Assembly (NCBI RefSeq): GCF_047159865.1
Contig: NZ_AP038804.1
Span: 1,426,001 to 1,490,000 of the forward strand
Length of the DNA stretch: 64,000 nucleotides
Origin: JAIOSF01 sp047159865
Lineage (GTDB): Bacteria > Campylobacterota > Campylobacteria > Campylobacterales > Arcobacteraceae
Reading direction: 5' to 3'
In this document: positions 16,783 through 25,260 of the stretch, piece after piece
How positions within the stretch are numbered: the stretch's first letter is position 1
How the letters are laid out: each line of letters opens with the position of its first letter
Translations under genes and position numbers: made by a program
The notes under the pieces: generated by a model
The model's input: the letters and a program-made list of their open reading frames with translations, nothing else
The model's database searches: none
What the model was told of the DNA's origin: nothing

Positions 16783-17476
16783 ATAAAAATCCTTGCACAA
16801 AATCGATTTTTGTATCTTTGACTATCTCCAAATCAGCATAAGTTTCAACACCTTCTAAAATAACTTTTTGATTTTGTGTATGAGCAAAGTCAACTATACC
16901 GTTGATAATATGTGAAAAAGCACTATTTGACTTCAATGCTGTAAGCATATCTTTATCAAGTTTGATATAATTTGTTTTATTGAGTAAAAAAATAGAAACT
17001 AAAGAGTCCTCTTTAAAAAAATCATCCATTGCAAATTCGAAATTAAATTTATTGAATATATTAATGAGCATAGATATGTTTATATGGGTATGTGAATTTT
17101 CCACAAGCTCTATAGTGAAGTTTTTTTGATTTTTAAAAAAAGAAAAAAGTTCATTGACACCTTTTTTGTATCCAAATACATGTGGGTCAAAATTTATAAA
17201 TAGCTTTGCATCTTTAGGTCGGTTTTGGAATTGTACTTTTTTTGTTTGATATTCAAGTTGATAAAAAAGTTCTAAGTTTTTATGACAATACCCAAAAACT
17301 AAATCAGGAGGTAATGGATGGTTTTTATAGTTGAATCTAGCAAGTGCCTCATAGGCATAAATTTTTTGGTCTTTGAGTGATATGATAGGTTGGTATTGAG
17401 TACTAAAAAGTTTATTTTCTATGATTTCAATGATTGTACTATCTGATAAAATTTTTGTTATATTGAGTTTACACAT
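16757..17476 (-). CDS. EAL-domain c-di-GMP phosphodiesterase
   Basis: 239 residues, essentially one EAL domain with no sensor or membrane part. YEALARF is the EAL signature. FINFDPHVF (Asn), FTIELVEN (Glu), FAMDDFF (Asp pair), YIKLDKDM (Lys), VILEGVET (Glu) and FVQGFLY (Gln) complete the catalytic set, so the enzyme is probably active. It precedes and overlaps the GGDEF gene. A Fur-box-like element lies 63 bases before its start codon, suggesting iron control of c-di-GMP turnover. Confidence 0.88.
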   Translation of the reverse strand: MCKLNITKILSDSTIIEIIENKLFSTQYQPIISLKDQKIYAYEALARFNYKNHPLPPDLVFGYCHKNLELFYQLEYQTKKVQFQNRPKDAKLFINFDPHVFGYKKGVNELFSFFKNQKNFTIELVENSHTHINISMLINIFNKFNFEFAMDDFFKEDSLVSIFLLNKTNYIKLDKDMLTALKSNSAFSHIINGIVDFAHTQNQKVILEGVETYADLEIVKDTKIDFVQGFLYDNLFINK

Positions 17477-17538
17477 ATTTTGCCTAACTTTTGATTTTTA
17501 TAATCATAATAGAATAACTCTTAATAAGTACTTAATAT

Positions 17539-17553
17539 TGATAATCGTTATTA
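17539..17553. promoter_or_regulatory. Fur-box-like element before the EAL/GGDEF genes
   Basis: TGATAAT-C-GTTATTA, an imperfect 7-1-7 palindrome upstream of the EAL gene start (17476). It is similar to the second box before the Fur-family gene. Confidence 0.5.
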
Positions 17554-17559
17554 ATATTA

Positions 17560-17583
17560 AAAAGGGTGTATATTCACCCTTTT
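17560..17583 (-). terminator. Terminator after the NnrS gene
   Basis: AAAAGGGTG (17560-17568) pairs with CACCCTTTT (17575-17583) around a 6-base loop. Read on the - strand it ends in a T-run. It overlaps the NnrS stop codon and ends the TonB-ABC-NnrS operon. Confidence 0.65.
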
Positions 17584-18806
17584 ATTCCATCGAGTCGAGC
17601 GCTCACTAAAAAAGATTTAGTTTTAAAAAAATAAACTATAAAAGGGATAATCCATAAAACTATAGAGATATTTATAAAAGTATAATAGTTCTCTAAAAAA
17701 AATGGTATGATCGTTCTAAAAATTGTAGCTATGATAAGAAGGATTACTCCACCCATAATCCACCAATTTGATTTCAGAACTCTTCCTGTATGAACATGTG
17801 CTATTATAACCATAACAAGAAAAAAAGATATTCCAAAAGCACCAGAAGTCAAAAAATGCCTAAAATGATTTAGAGATCCAAAATCAAATAGATAAGAAAA
17901 TCCTAAAAAACCGTAACCTAAAGCCATCATCACAACAACAGAACTTAAATACCACATAAAAGATTCTTTTAAAAGTGATTCATATTGTAGATTATAATCA
18001 TTGAGAATCCCTAGTATAGAAGCAAAACACGCAAAACCTAACCAACCTAAAATAGAGTTATTCGGATAAAAAAATTCTACAGTAGTAAATAAGATTATAG
18101 TAAATATCGCTAAATTATAACGAAAAGGTTTTGCTATAAAGACATCATCTAAGTTTTTATGTTCAAGTATCTCATTGATAGCTTCCATATTTACACGACG
18201 CAAAGCAAGAATAGTGAGCACCATAAACCATCCAATAGATAGATAAAGTATATCGATTGAATTTACCTTCAATATATCAGCTTTTGAAGCAAAAAACATA
18301 ATCTGCAAAATAGTAAGCATCACTATAGTATATGCAATACTCGAATGTCTTTGAAGTTTATCTAAAACAACAGGTTTAAAAGCCCATATAATGATATATA
18401 CCCATAAAGCTATATTTATAAAAGCAACAACATAAATCCCAACAATATCAATACACCAAAAACTAATTCTACCTGCTATCCAAAGTGCAATAATTTTGCT
18501 TAATCTTTTTCCAACAATAGGTACAAGCCCTGGAAATAGTTCAGGAAGACCAGTAAATATAAATGCCATAATCCCCGCAATACCTACACCAAATAACAGT
18601 TCATAAATATGCCAACTTAAAGGGTCATCAAAGATTGGAAGCATACCACTAAATACAAATCCCCAAAGTAAGACAAGTGCTACCATATATAAAGGTAAAA
18701 GTAAAAAAATAGGTCGAAATCCATAGGCTAAATAGTGTGGTATATTATCTTCATCTGGATAAAATTTATAATGTTTTGTTGCATTTTGTTTTTGTGTTTG
18801 ACTCAT
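17574..18806 (-). CDS. NnrS family membrane protein
   Basis: 410 residues with about 11-12 membrane helices. FRPIFLLLPLYM near residue 30 and WHIYELLFGVGIAGIMAFIFTGLP match the opening of the NnrS family (heme- and copper-binding membrane proteins tied to nitric-oxide stress and denitrification). It is coupled by ATGA (18803-18806) to the ABC ATPase, so it belongs to the transport operon. NnrS in a metal or metallophore uptake operon suggests a heme- or copper-related cargo, or protection of iron pools from NO. That link is inferred. Confidence 0.75.
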   Translation of the reverse strand: MSQTQKQNATKHYKFYPDEDNIPHYLAYGFRPIFLLLPLYMVALVLLWGFVFSGMLPIFDDPLSWHIYELLFGVGIAGIMAFIFTGLPELFPGLVPIVGKRLSKIIALWIAGRISFWCIDIVGIYVVAFINIALWVYIIIWAFKPVVLDKLQRHSSIAYTIVMLTILQIMFFASKADILKVNSIDILYLSIGWFMVLTILALRRVNMEAINEILEHKNLDDVFIAKPFRYNLAIFTIILFTTVEFFYPNNSILGWLGFACFASILGILNDYNLQYESLLKESFMWYLSSVVVMMALGYGFLGFSYLFDFGSLNHFRHFLTSGAFGISFFLVMVIIAHVHTGRVLKSNWWIMGGVILLIIATIFRTIIPFFLENYYTFINISIVLWIIPFIVYFFKTKSFLVSARLDGIKG

Positions 18807-19540
18807 GATATTGCCTTTATTTCAAATGTTTTAATTACATCGTAGTCATTTAAAAACTCTTGTGTTTTTGTGAAAATATACTTATCATCTCTTTGCCCTT
18901 TTGGTTGATCAATGGTATATGTTTTTATAATTTCACCTGGATCACTTTTGAGAAGTAAAACTTTGTCACTTATTCGGATAGCTTCCATCAAATCATGTGT
19001 GATAAATAATACACTTGTATTGAACTCTTTACAGCTAGAAAGTACATAATCTTGCAATTCTCTTTTCAGACCAATATCTAAAGCAGAAAATGGTTCATCT
19101 AAGAATAAAAGTTTAGGTTTTGTAATCAAAGCGCGTGCAAAGTTGACCCGTTGTCTCATCCCTCCACTCAAATCTTTTGGATATTTCATAAAATCTTTTT
19201 GTTCAAGACCAAAGCGTAGTGCTATTTCACAAGCTTTATTATAAGCTTTTTTGTAGGATTCTTGTGAAACTATAGGCAACATAATATTTTCAATAACTGT
19301 TTTCCATGGAAGCAGCCTTGCATCTTGAAAAGCAAAAGCTGAAGAGTCAAAACTATTTTTTATCGTTCCTTCTGTTACATCTAAAAGATTAGCACAAAGT
19401 TTTAGTAGAGTTGTTTTTCCACCTCCACTAGGACCTACGATACCTATAACTTCACCTCTATTGAGTTCAAAATTTATATTGTTGAGTATTTGTGTAAATC
19501 CAAAATAAAAATTTAATTCACTTACTTCTAGTCTCTCCAT
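18803..19540 (-). CDS. NitT/TauT-type ABC transporter ATPase
   Basis: 245-residue ATPase. Walker A is GPSGGGKTT, the Q-loop lies in FAFQDARLLPW, the signature is LSGGMRQR, Walker B with catalytic Glu is LLFLDEP, and the H-loop is in FITHD. This is the SsuB/TauB/NrtC subgroup that powers import of small anions or organic molecules. It overlaps the permease gene by 13 bases. It supplies energy to the permease at 19528 and the binding protein at 20307. Confidence 0.88.
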   Translation of the reverse strand: MERLEVSELNFYFGFTQILNNINFELNRGEVIGIVGPSGGGKTTLLKLCANLLDVTEGTIKNSFDSSAFAFQDARLLPWKTVIENIMLPIVSQESYKKAYNKACEIALRFGLEQKDFMKYPKDLSGGMRQRVNFARALITKPKLLFLDEPFSALDIGLKRELQDYVLSSCKEFNTSVLFITHDLMEAIRISDKVLLLKSDPGEIIKTYTIDQPKGQRDDKYIFTKTQEFLNDYDVIKTFEIKAIS

Positions 19541-20310
19541 GATTCAACCTCTTTTTTAATTGGTTCTAAAATAATATATTCAACAAAAAGTAAAACACCA
19601 ACCATAGTAGTAACGAGTGCTAAGGCTGTTGGAGTATCAAGGTGACTTCTTGCAATTGCTAAAGAAGCCCCAATACCATCATTTGCACTCAGAAGTTCTG
19701 CCATAATAACAATTTTCCAACTCATACCTAAAGCACTTACCCATGATGGGAAAAGATATGAAAAAAGGTGAGGAAAGTATAAGTCTTTACATTTTTGCCA
19801 AAAGCTAATGTGGAAACTATCCATCATCTCTTTTAAATCACCCTCTAATGTACGACTTCCTTGTAATGCACCTACAAAAACAATAGGAAAAGAAGCTATA
19901 ATCACGGTAAACATAACAGTCATATCACCAAATCCAAACCAAATCATAGCTAACACTATCCAAGCAATAGGTGGAATACCAACTAAAATAGTCACAATAG
20001 GACGACTCATGATTGAAGCAGTAGTAAAGTATCCTGCAATAAGCCCCATCATTGTTCCAATAGTTAAAGATACTCCAAATCCCATAATTCCTCGTTTGAT
20101 GGTAAGTAAAAGATTATCAATAAAATCTTGTTGTGTGAAGAGTGTAATCATAGTTGATATTACCTCTTTGGGAGAGGGGAGAATAAGGTCACCATAAAGT
20201 TGGTTTCCCATATCCCAAAAAGCTAAAAAAAGGAAGATTGAGGCAATACTACCCCAACCACTCCATAAAAACCAAGGGAAATCTTTGATTATTTTAAAAA
20301 TTGTTTTCAT
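19528..20310 (-). CDS. NitT/TauT-type ABC transporter permease
   Basis: 260 residues with about six membrane helices. The EAA-type cytoplasmic loop appears as EGDLKEMMDSFHISFWQKCKD just before the last helices. IVTILVGIPPIAWIVLAMIWFG matches the SsuC/TauC pattern. It is coupled by ATGA to the binding-protein gene. An unusual feature is the WFLWSGWGSIAS N-terminus, longer than the usual lead helix. Substrate unknown. Confidence 0.85.
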   Translation of the reverse strand: MKTIFKIIKDFPWFLWSGWGSIASIFLFLAFWDMGNQLYGDLILPSPKEVISTMITLFTQQDFIDNLLLTIKRGIMGFGVSLTIGTMMGLIAGYFTTASIMSRPIVTILVGIPPIAWIVLAMIWFGFGDMTVMFTVIIASFPIVFVGALQGSRTLEGDLKEMMDSFHISFWQKCKDLYFPHLFSYLFPSWVSALGMSWKIVIMAELLSANDGIGASLAIARSHLDTPTALALVTTMVGVLLFVEYIILEPIKKEVESWRD

Positions 20311-21272
20311 TCGAAATAAAGTCCTTCATCTGGTATCTTTCCACCTATAAGTTTTGGTTCAATCTCAAGAAGAACTTCAAAAAACTTATCTAAGTCTTTT
20401 TTTGAATCTTTTGCACTTATAGCATCAATTTGCACATTTGGTATAGAGTTTGCAATTGCTTCTGTAGAGAAAAATTCGATATATTTTTGTACTAAAACTC
20501 CAGCTTGCGTGGGGTTGTTTTTATACCAAGTTACTGCTTTTTTATATTCCTCTTCTACTCTTTTAGCAATAGAGTTATCAAGTTTACCAACTACAGCAAT
20601 ACCTGCTTGAGGAACTTTTTGACCAACTTGAAATACTCTTCCCCACTCTTTTTGTAGATTGACACTTCTATAGATATCAGGAGCTATCAACTTTAGAGGG
20701 AAAGAACCTGTTTTTATCATTGCCATAGAAGTTGCTGGTTCAGCTAAAAGAACATTATCGGCTCGTCTTAAGATAAGCATTTGCATAGCATCTGGAGGTG
20801 TTGGTGCATATTGAATATCAAAATCTTTTTTTGGATTAAGACCAGCTTTTTTGATAATAGCTTGTAGAACGATATCAGGCATATCTGATCTAAAAGGTAC
20901 AACAATTTGTTGCCCTTTTAGATCTTCAATAGTTTTGATATTTTTATCTCTTGAAACTATCTCAAGTATACCCCAAATAGATACATTGAGCAGTTTGATA
21001 TCTTCTTTTTTATTGTAGAGATTTGCAGCTACATTTGTAGGAATAGCAACTATATGTGCCTCTTTTTTTAATAATATTGCTCTTAATTCATCAGGATTTT
21101 TCCAAAGCCTAAATTCAACTTTTGAAGCAATATCAGATAAAGCACCACTTTGAATCATCTTGAAAAAAGGGTGAGATACACTAGCAACAGGACCTGCAAG
21201 AATAAGTTTATCTAGTTTTTGTGTCGCAAATAAACTTCCAATAGCTAACGCTAATAATAGTAATTTTTTCAT
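20307..21272 (-). CDS. ABC transporter periplasmic binding protein (NMT1/SsuA-like)
   Basis: 321 residues. Signal peptide MKKLLLLALAIGSLFA is followed by a type II binding-protein fold. Recognisable parts are HIVAIPTNVAANLYNK, IKTIEDLKGQQIVVPFRSDMP and LRRADNVLLAEPATSMAM, the pattern of NitT/TauT/SsuA substrate-binding proteins. Its start overlaps the TonB receptor stop (TAATG-type coupling at 21272). Pairing with a TonB receptor suggests cargo too large or scarce for porins. The cargo is not known. Confidence 0.82.
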   Translation of the reverse strand: MKKLLLLALAIGSLFATQKLDKLILAGPVASVSHPFFKMIQSGALSDIASKVEFRLWKNPDELRAILLKKEAHIVAIPTNVAANLYNKKEDIKLLNVSIWGILEIVSRDKNIKTIEDLKGQQIVVPFRSDMPDIVLQAIIKKAGLNPKKDFDIQYAPTPPDAMQMLILRRADNVLLAEPATSMAMIKTGSFPLKLIAPDIYRSVNLQKEWGRVFQVGQKVPQAGIAVVGKLDNSIAKRVEEEYKKAVTWYKNNPTQAGVLVQKYIEFFSTEAIANSIPNVQIDAISAKDSKKDLDKFFEVLLEIEPKLIGGKIPDEGLYFE

Positions 21273-23422
21273 TAGAACCTCACATTTAGACCAGTAAAGA
21301 AGTATCTACCACTACTACTTCCTAATACATCATTGATTGTTTCATTTGTTAGGTTATTTATTCCACCATAAAATGATAAGTTTTTTGAAAAATCATAATT
21401 GATATTCCAGTTGAGTGTTGAGTAACTATCTGTTTTATTATCTATACTTTTTTGTGTTGGAGTACCTCTATTGATAGTTTCTCTATAATATTGTTCACTG
21501 ACATATTTTGCACTTATTGCACTATTTAAATCTTTTGTGATAAGGTAAGTCAATTTTGCATTTATAATTCTGTCTGGATTAAACTCTAAATCTTCTCCTG
21601 TTTGTTTATTTTCTGTTCGAAGTTCTGTCCAATTAAACCCTAAATCAATATTACTATTAATAGAGTGCTGAATAGTAAGTTCTGTCCCATAAGTGTTTGC
21701 TTTTTCTAGGTTTTCAAAAGTGTAAAATGCACCTTTATTTACTTGGCTTATCAAGTTTTTTATACTATTGTAAAAAATGGCAAAATCATATTTTGTATCT
21801 TTAATTTTACCATTGAATCCTAGCTCGTAAGTGAGTGTTAATTCTGGCTTTAAATCATAAGCTTTCTTCCCAATCGTCAGATCAACTGTATCAGCACCTC
21901 TTTGTCTACCACTTGCTGTATTTTTGAAAATATACATCTCTCTTAAATCAGGAGCCCTAAATCCTTGAGCTATATTTGCTCGTACATTGAATTCCTTGGA
22001 AAAATTTTTAATAGCTCCAAATTTAAAAGTGGCTTTACTATCACTATTGCTGATATCATCATATCGTGTACCTATAATAAGATTTAGACTATCATCAATA
22101 CTCCATTCATCTTGTAAGTAAAGTGCTTTATAATCAACTTTTTTTTCTGTCATCTCTGGACTTTGTGTAAATACAGTAGCTTCTCTTACCTCTTTTCTTG
22201 TTTCTAAACCTGCTGTTAGGAGATGATTTTCATTTACAAAATAGTTTGCTAAAGCTTCAAAACTTCTAACATCAACATTTGCACTCATCCCATTTTGAGC
22301 AGAATCTGCTTGACTTGCATATTTTAATTCATTCCAATAAGGTGTCGTTGTTGTATTTCTTTTTTCATAATAGCTTTTATATCCACGAAGTTGTATAAAT
22401 AAATCGTTTGTAGCATTTATTTTTAAATCAATTGCAGTATCAAGCCTTTCATTTTTATCTTCTGAATCCACGGGTATATTATATACAGGTATAAATTGTC
22501 CTGGTGCAGGGGAGATGTTTGATGGATGAAAATATCCAATATAGCTTCCCTCTCGCTCTTCATCGAACTTATTAAATTCAAATCCAGCGGTTATATTATC
22601 TGTAAAATCATACTCAACTCTACCACCATAAGTCAAAATATCGCTTTCTTCTTTATAGGTAACATTGTGTAAGTAGCTATTACTCAATCCTTGTAATTGT
22701 GCAGAAGGTGTAGTGGCTGTTGTATTTGACGGTTTTTGTAAAGTACCACTGTTAGGACCACCTACTTGTTTTACATGTACATTTGCAACTTCTTTTTGAG
22801 TATATGGTGTAGTTTTTGTTTTATTTATATAGAAACTGTATCCAAGCTTGTTTTTTTTCCCTTTTACACTTAAGTTGATGTTTTTATTTTTATCATCTCC
22901 ATCACTATTTTGACCATACCTTACCCCTAAATTTATATGTGGCGTTTTTGTTGGTTGTTTTGTAATAATATTAATAATACCTCCCGTTGCATCAGCTCCA
23001 TATAAAGTACTCATAGGACCTTTAACAATCTCGATTTTTTCAATTTGACTTGCTGGAATTCGGTCTAGGTCATAAGGGTTTGAAACTTCACCACTTAGCC
23101 GCCTTCCATCTATTAAAAATAAAGTTCCATTTGTACTCATCCCTCGTAAACTTATAGAAGATTTTGATTTACTACTTGCATTTGGAAATGTTCCATATTG
23201 TATATTTATTCCAGCTGTGTTAGTTAGTACATCTTTTAAAGACTCTGCTCCCATACTGGCAATCTCTGTGTCTGTTATTACTATTACAGAAGCAGCAACT
23301 CCATCTATTCTTTTTTCTGTTTTTGTTGCCGATGAAATTGTTACAACATCATCTAGTTTTATTGCATTATCTCCTAAAAGTAGACTTGAACTAATTATAC
23401 TTAAGAGTATTTTCTTTTTCAT
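21272..23422 (-). CDS. TonB-dependent outer-membrane receptor
   Basis: 716 residues. There is a signal peptide, then a TonB-box-like DDVVTISSATK and the plug domain (VIVITDTEIASMGAESLKDV, RGMSTNGTLFLIDGRRL, IEKIEIVKGPMSTLYG, ATGGIINIIT). A 22-strand-type barrel ends in GRYFFTGLNVRF with the terminal Phe. ATG 23422 has GGAG 7 bases before it; the longer frame to 23455 lacks this. A Fur-box-like element lies about 100 bases upstream. The first gene of the transport operon, it most resembles FepA/CirA-like siderophore receptors, but the ligand is unknown. Confidence 0.88.
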   Translation of the reverse strand: MKKKILLSIISSSLLLGDNAIKLDDVVTISSATKTEKRIDGVAASVIVITDTEIASMGAESLKDVLTNTAGINIQYGTFPNASSKSKSSISLRGMSTNGTLFLIDGRRLSGEVSNPYDLDRIPASQIEKIEIVKGPMSTLYGADATGGIINIITKQPTKTPHINLGVRYGQNSDGDDKNKNINLSVKGKKNKLGYSFYINKTKTTPYTQKEVANVHVKQVGGPNSGTLQKPSNTTATTPSAQLQGLSNSYLHNVTYKEESDILTYGGRVEYDFTDNITAGFEFNKFDEEREGSYIGYFHPSNISPAPGQFIPVYNIPVDSEDKNERLDTAIDLKINATNDLFIQLRGYKSYYEKRNTTTTPYWNELKYASQADSAQNGMSANVDVRSFEALANYFVNENHLLTAGLETRKEVREATVFTQSPEMTEKKVDYKALYLQDEWSIDDSLNLIIGTRYDDISNSDSKATFKFGAIKNFSKEFNVRANIAQGFRAPDLREMYIFKNTASGRQRGADTVDLTIGKKAYDLKPELTLTYELGFNGKIKDTKYDFAIFYNSIKNLISQVNKGAFYTFENLEKANTYGTELTIQHSINSNIDLGFNWTELRTENKQTGEDLEFNPDRIINAKLTYLITKDLNSAISAKYVSEQYYRETINRGTPTQKSIDNKTDSYSTLNWNINYDFSKNLSFYGGINNLTNETINDVLGSSSGRYFFTGLNVRF

Positions 23423-23520
23423 ACTTATTCTCCATTTAATTTTTGAGATGGCCAATGGCTATCTACAGCGTTTAAAAATACTATATCTCATAATTTTCCT
23501 TTAGGTGATTATATACTAAA

Positions 23521-23535
23521 TGATAATCAAAATCA
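23521..23535. promoter_or_regulatory. Fur-box-like element before the TonB receptor
   Basis: TGATAAT-C-AAAATCA, followed by TTGATA. The half-sites match in 5 of 7 positions. Location about 100 bases before the receptor ATG supports iron control. Confidence 0.55.
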
Positions 23536-23552
23536 TTGATATAAATCAAGAT

Positions 23553-23744
23553 TTAGTGATATTTTAAATCAAATTGAGATGTAAGTTCATATGATATATC
23601 GTGAGTTTCTAAAATAGCTACTATTTCTAAAAGCTCAGGGATATCTGGGGTGGTGGATGTTCGTAAGTTGATGAAGTTTTTATCATTTAAGTCGAGGTAA
23701 TAGCTACTAAACTTATGGAATTTTTGAATAATATGTTGACTCAT
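23553..23744 (-). CDS. Small unknown protein (63 aa)
   Basis: 63 residues with no signal peptide or membrane helix. AAAAGGAT precedes the ATG at 23744. It follows the 72-residue gene by 15 bases. Sequence features are few: an acidic middle (TPDIPELLEIVAILET) and a His at the end. No family recognised. It lies between two iron-linked units and just before the TonB promoter, so it may share their regulation. Confidence 0.5.
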   Translation of the reverse strand: MSQHIIQKFHKFSSYYLDLNDKNFINLRTSTTPDIPELLEIVAILETHDISYELTSQFDLKYH

Positions 23745-23759
23745 AGCTATATATCCTTT

Positions 23760-23978
23760 TTATTGATTACATTTGTCCCAAATAATTAAAGCTTGGGTTC
23801 TTAATCCAATACTTGAAAAAGATTCAATAGTTTGAAGTATCGAGCCTCTTTCACAATTCTGTAAACTTTGCGATATGAGAGAATCTCTTATATCACTATA
23901 TGCAAAAATGCTTTCTGCTTGTTTACTATTTCTTTGATTGATTGCTTTATAAAATTTACAATATATATTTAAAAACAT
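23760..23978 (-). CDS. Small unknown Cys-containing protein (72 aa)
   Basis: 72 residues, mostly helical, with three cysteines (IYCKFY, QNCERG, WDKCNQ) and no signal peptide. A good AAAGGAG sits 10 bases before the ATG, which supports a real gene. It lies downstream of the DUF4198 gene behind a hairpin with a poor T-run, so it may be read through from that promoter. No family recognised; function unknown. Confidence 0.55.
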   Translation of the reverse strand: MFLNIYCKFYKAINQRNSKQAESIFAYSDIRDSLISQSLQNCERGSILQTIESFSSIGLRTQALIIWDKCNQ

Positions 23979-24015
23979 ATTGATATTCTCCTTTGAATGA
24001 TTATATACTTTATAA

Positions 24016-24035
24016 AGAGCCTTATAAAAGGCTCT
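24016..24035 (-). terminator. Hairpin after the DUF4198 gene (terminator or attenuator)
   Basis: AGAGCCTT (24016-24023) and AAGGCTCT (24028-24035) form a perfect 8-base stem with a 4-base loop. The following T-run on the - strand is short, so partial read-through into the small genes is plausible. Confidence 0.55.
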
Positions 24036-24043
24036 CTAAAAAT

Positions 24044-24838
24044 TTATTTCATCTCTTTAGCTTCGACCCAAATAACAGCATCTTGGCTTAGTTCTTTCCC
24101 TTTATATTCTGTATCTGTTCCTACACCTAAAGCACAAAATCCCCAAAAACCTGCTTTTGGTATAGCAAATGTAAATTCACCATCTTTATTTGCTTTGATT
24201 GTCATAGTTACAAATGCATCTTGTGGAGCTTCAACTTTTGAGCTTCCCATTTTGTTGTTTTTCATATCTACATCTCTATTTAGATATTCAACTTCAATCT
24301 CTGCGTATGGTACAACTTTACCTTTAGATTTTACTATCCCTGTAAAACTTCCATGTTCCCAAATAGCATAAGGTTTTGTTAAAGGTACGATTTCGGCTTT
24401 TAACCCAAGTTCAGCATCCCAATTAGTTGGAGTTCCTGCAACATTTACCATCGATTTTGTAATTTGTTGTATATATGCATCTTCATTTGCTTCATAATAT
24501 GGAGCTGGTTTCATTATAAAAACATGATCTCCCATTTTTCTAGCTTTGTATTTACTTGTATAAGCTTTTCCACTATTATGATGCCCTTTAAAAGTGATAG
24601 GTTTTAATGTTTTTTTAAGATCAGTCTTTTTTTTCTTATTTATTACATAAAACTCTTCAACTCCTGCCATATCCATAGTATGTTCATCTGCGAACGGATG
24701 CGTAAATACATGTTTGAACTCTATTGTTTTTCCTTTTGTTAGGGCTGTATTTGGTGTGTATACCATCTGAAAGTGTGCTAATGCTGATGTTGCTAGTACA
24801 GCAGATGCTGCTATTGAAGTTAAAAGTTTTTTTGTCAT
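24044..24838 (-). CDS. DUF4198-family periplasmic protein
   Basis: 264 residues with signal peptide MTKKLLTSIAASAVLATSALA. HFQMVYTPNTAL, FKHVFTHPFADEHTMDM, IWEHGSFTGIVKSKGKVVPYAEIEVEY and GFWGFCALGVGTD follow the DUF4198 pattern, whose members are often linked to nickel, cobalt or iron uptake. Several His residues near the N-terminus (H22, FKHVFTHPF, DEH) could bind metal. It has its own Fur-box promoter and sits between feo and TonB units. It may be a periplasmic metal chaperone; that is inferred. Confidence 0.72.
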   Translation of the reverse strand: MTKKLLTSIAASAVLATSALAHFQMVYTPNTALTKGKTIEFKHVFTHPFADEHTMDMAGVEEFYVINKKKKTDLKKTLKPITFKGHHNSGKAYTSKYKARKMGDHVFIMKPAPYYEANEDAYIQQITKSMVNVAGTPTNWDAELGLKAEIVPLTKPYAIWEHGSFTGIVKSKGKVVPYAEIEVEYLNRDVDMKNNKMGSSKVEAPQDAFVTMTIKANKDGEFTFAIPKAGFWGFCALGVGTDTEYKGKELSQDAVIWVEAKEMK

Positions 24839-24862
24839 TTTTATCCCTTTTTAATTTAATTG

Positions 24863-24877
24863 TAATAATCACTATCA
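24863..24877. promoter_or_regulatory. Fur box before the DUF4198 gene
   Basis: TAATAAT-C-ACTATCA, a 7-1-7 element 25 bases before the ATG at 24838. Confidence 0.6.
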
Positions 24878-24897
24878 TATTTGAGAGTGAAAAAAAA

Positions 24898-24940
24898 GTT
24901 AAGTGTTCAATTTTGAAAGTTTCAAAACAAAACACTTAAC
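24898..24940 (-). terminator. Strong terminator of the feoAB operon
   Basis: GTTAAGTGTT (24898-24907) pairs with AACACTTAAC (24931-24940). A second inner stem (24911-24916 with 24922-24927) is separated by a 3x3 internal loop. On the - strand a run of eight T follows. It lies just after the 100-residue gene. Confidence 0.8.
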
Positions 24941-24956
24941 ACTATAGTCTTTAGTT

Positions 24957-25259
24957 TTATTCAGTTATATCCGAACCTTTGATATAAACAGCATGACCTT
25001 CTCCAGCATCAAAAACAGCATTGTAATTACCAACTGGTTTATTAAATGTCACTTCACTATCTTCACTCATTTTAGCTTCAAAGACAGCTTTATCATTTTG
25101 TTCAACTCTAAACTTCACTCCACTTGCACTACTTCCATCACTAAATCCACCTTCACAAGTGATAGTACCATCACCATTGTCAAAGCAAGACATAATAGCT
25201 GTATGAGCAAAAAGCGAAGTAGAAGCAAGTGTTATGCTTAATAATAAACTTTTTATCAT
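24957..25259 (-). CDS. Small exported protein in the feo operon
   Basis: 100 residues. Signal peptide MIKSLLLSITLASTSLFAHT is followed by a small beta-rich domain. MSCFDNGDGTITCEGGFSDG holds two cysteines that could form a disulfide or a Ca-like loop (DNGDGT). FNKPVGNYNAVFDAGEGHAV at the end looks like a CopC/Ig-like or transthyretin-like fold. It starts 1 base after the feoB stop, so it is made with FeoB. It may present ferrous iron to FeoB in the periplasm; that is a guess. No named family is certain. Confidence 0.65.
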   Translation of the reverse strand: MIKSLLLSITLASTSLFAHTAIMSCFDNGDGTITCEGGFSDGSSASGVKFRVEQNDKAVFEAKMSEDSEVTFNKPVGNYNAVFDAGEGHAVYIKGSDITE

Positions 25260-25260
25260 C

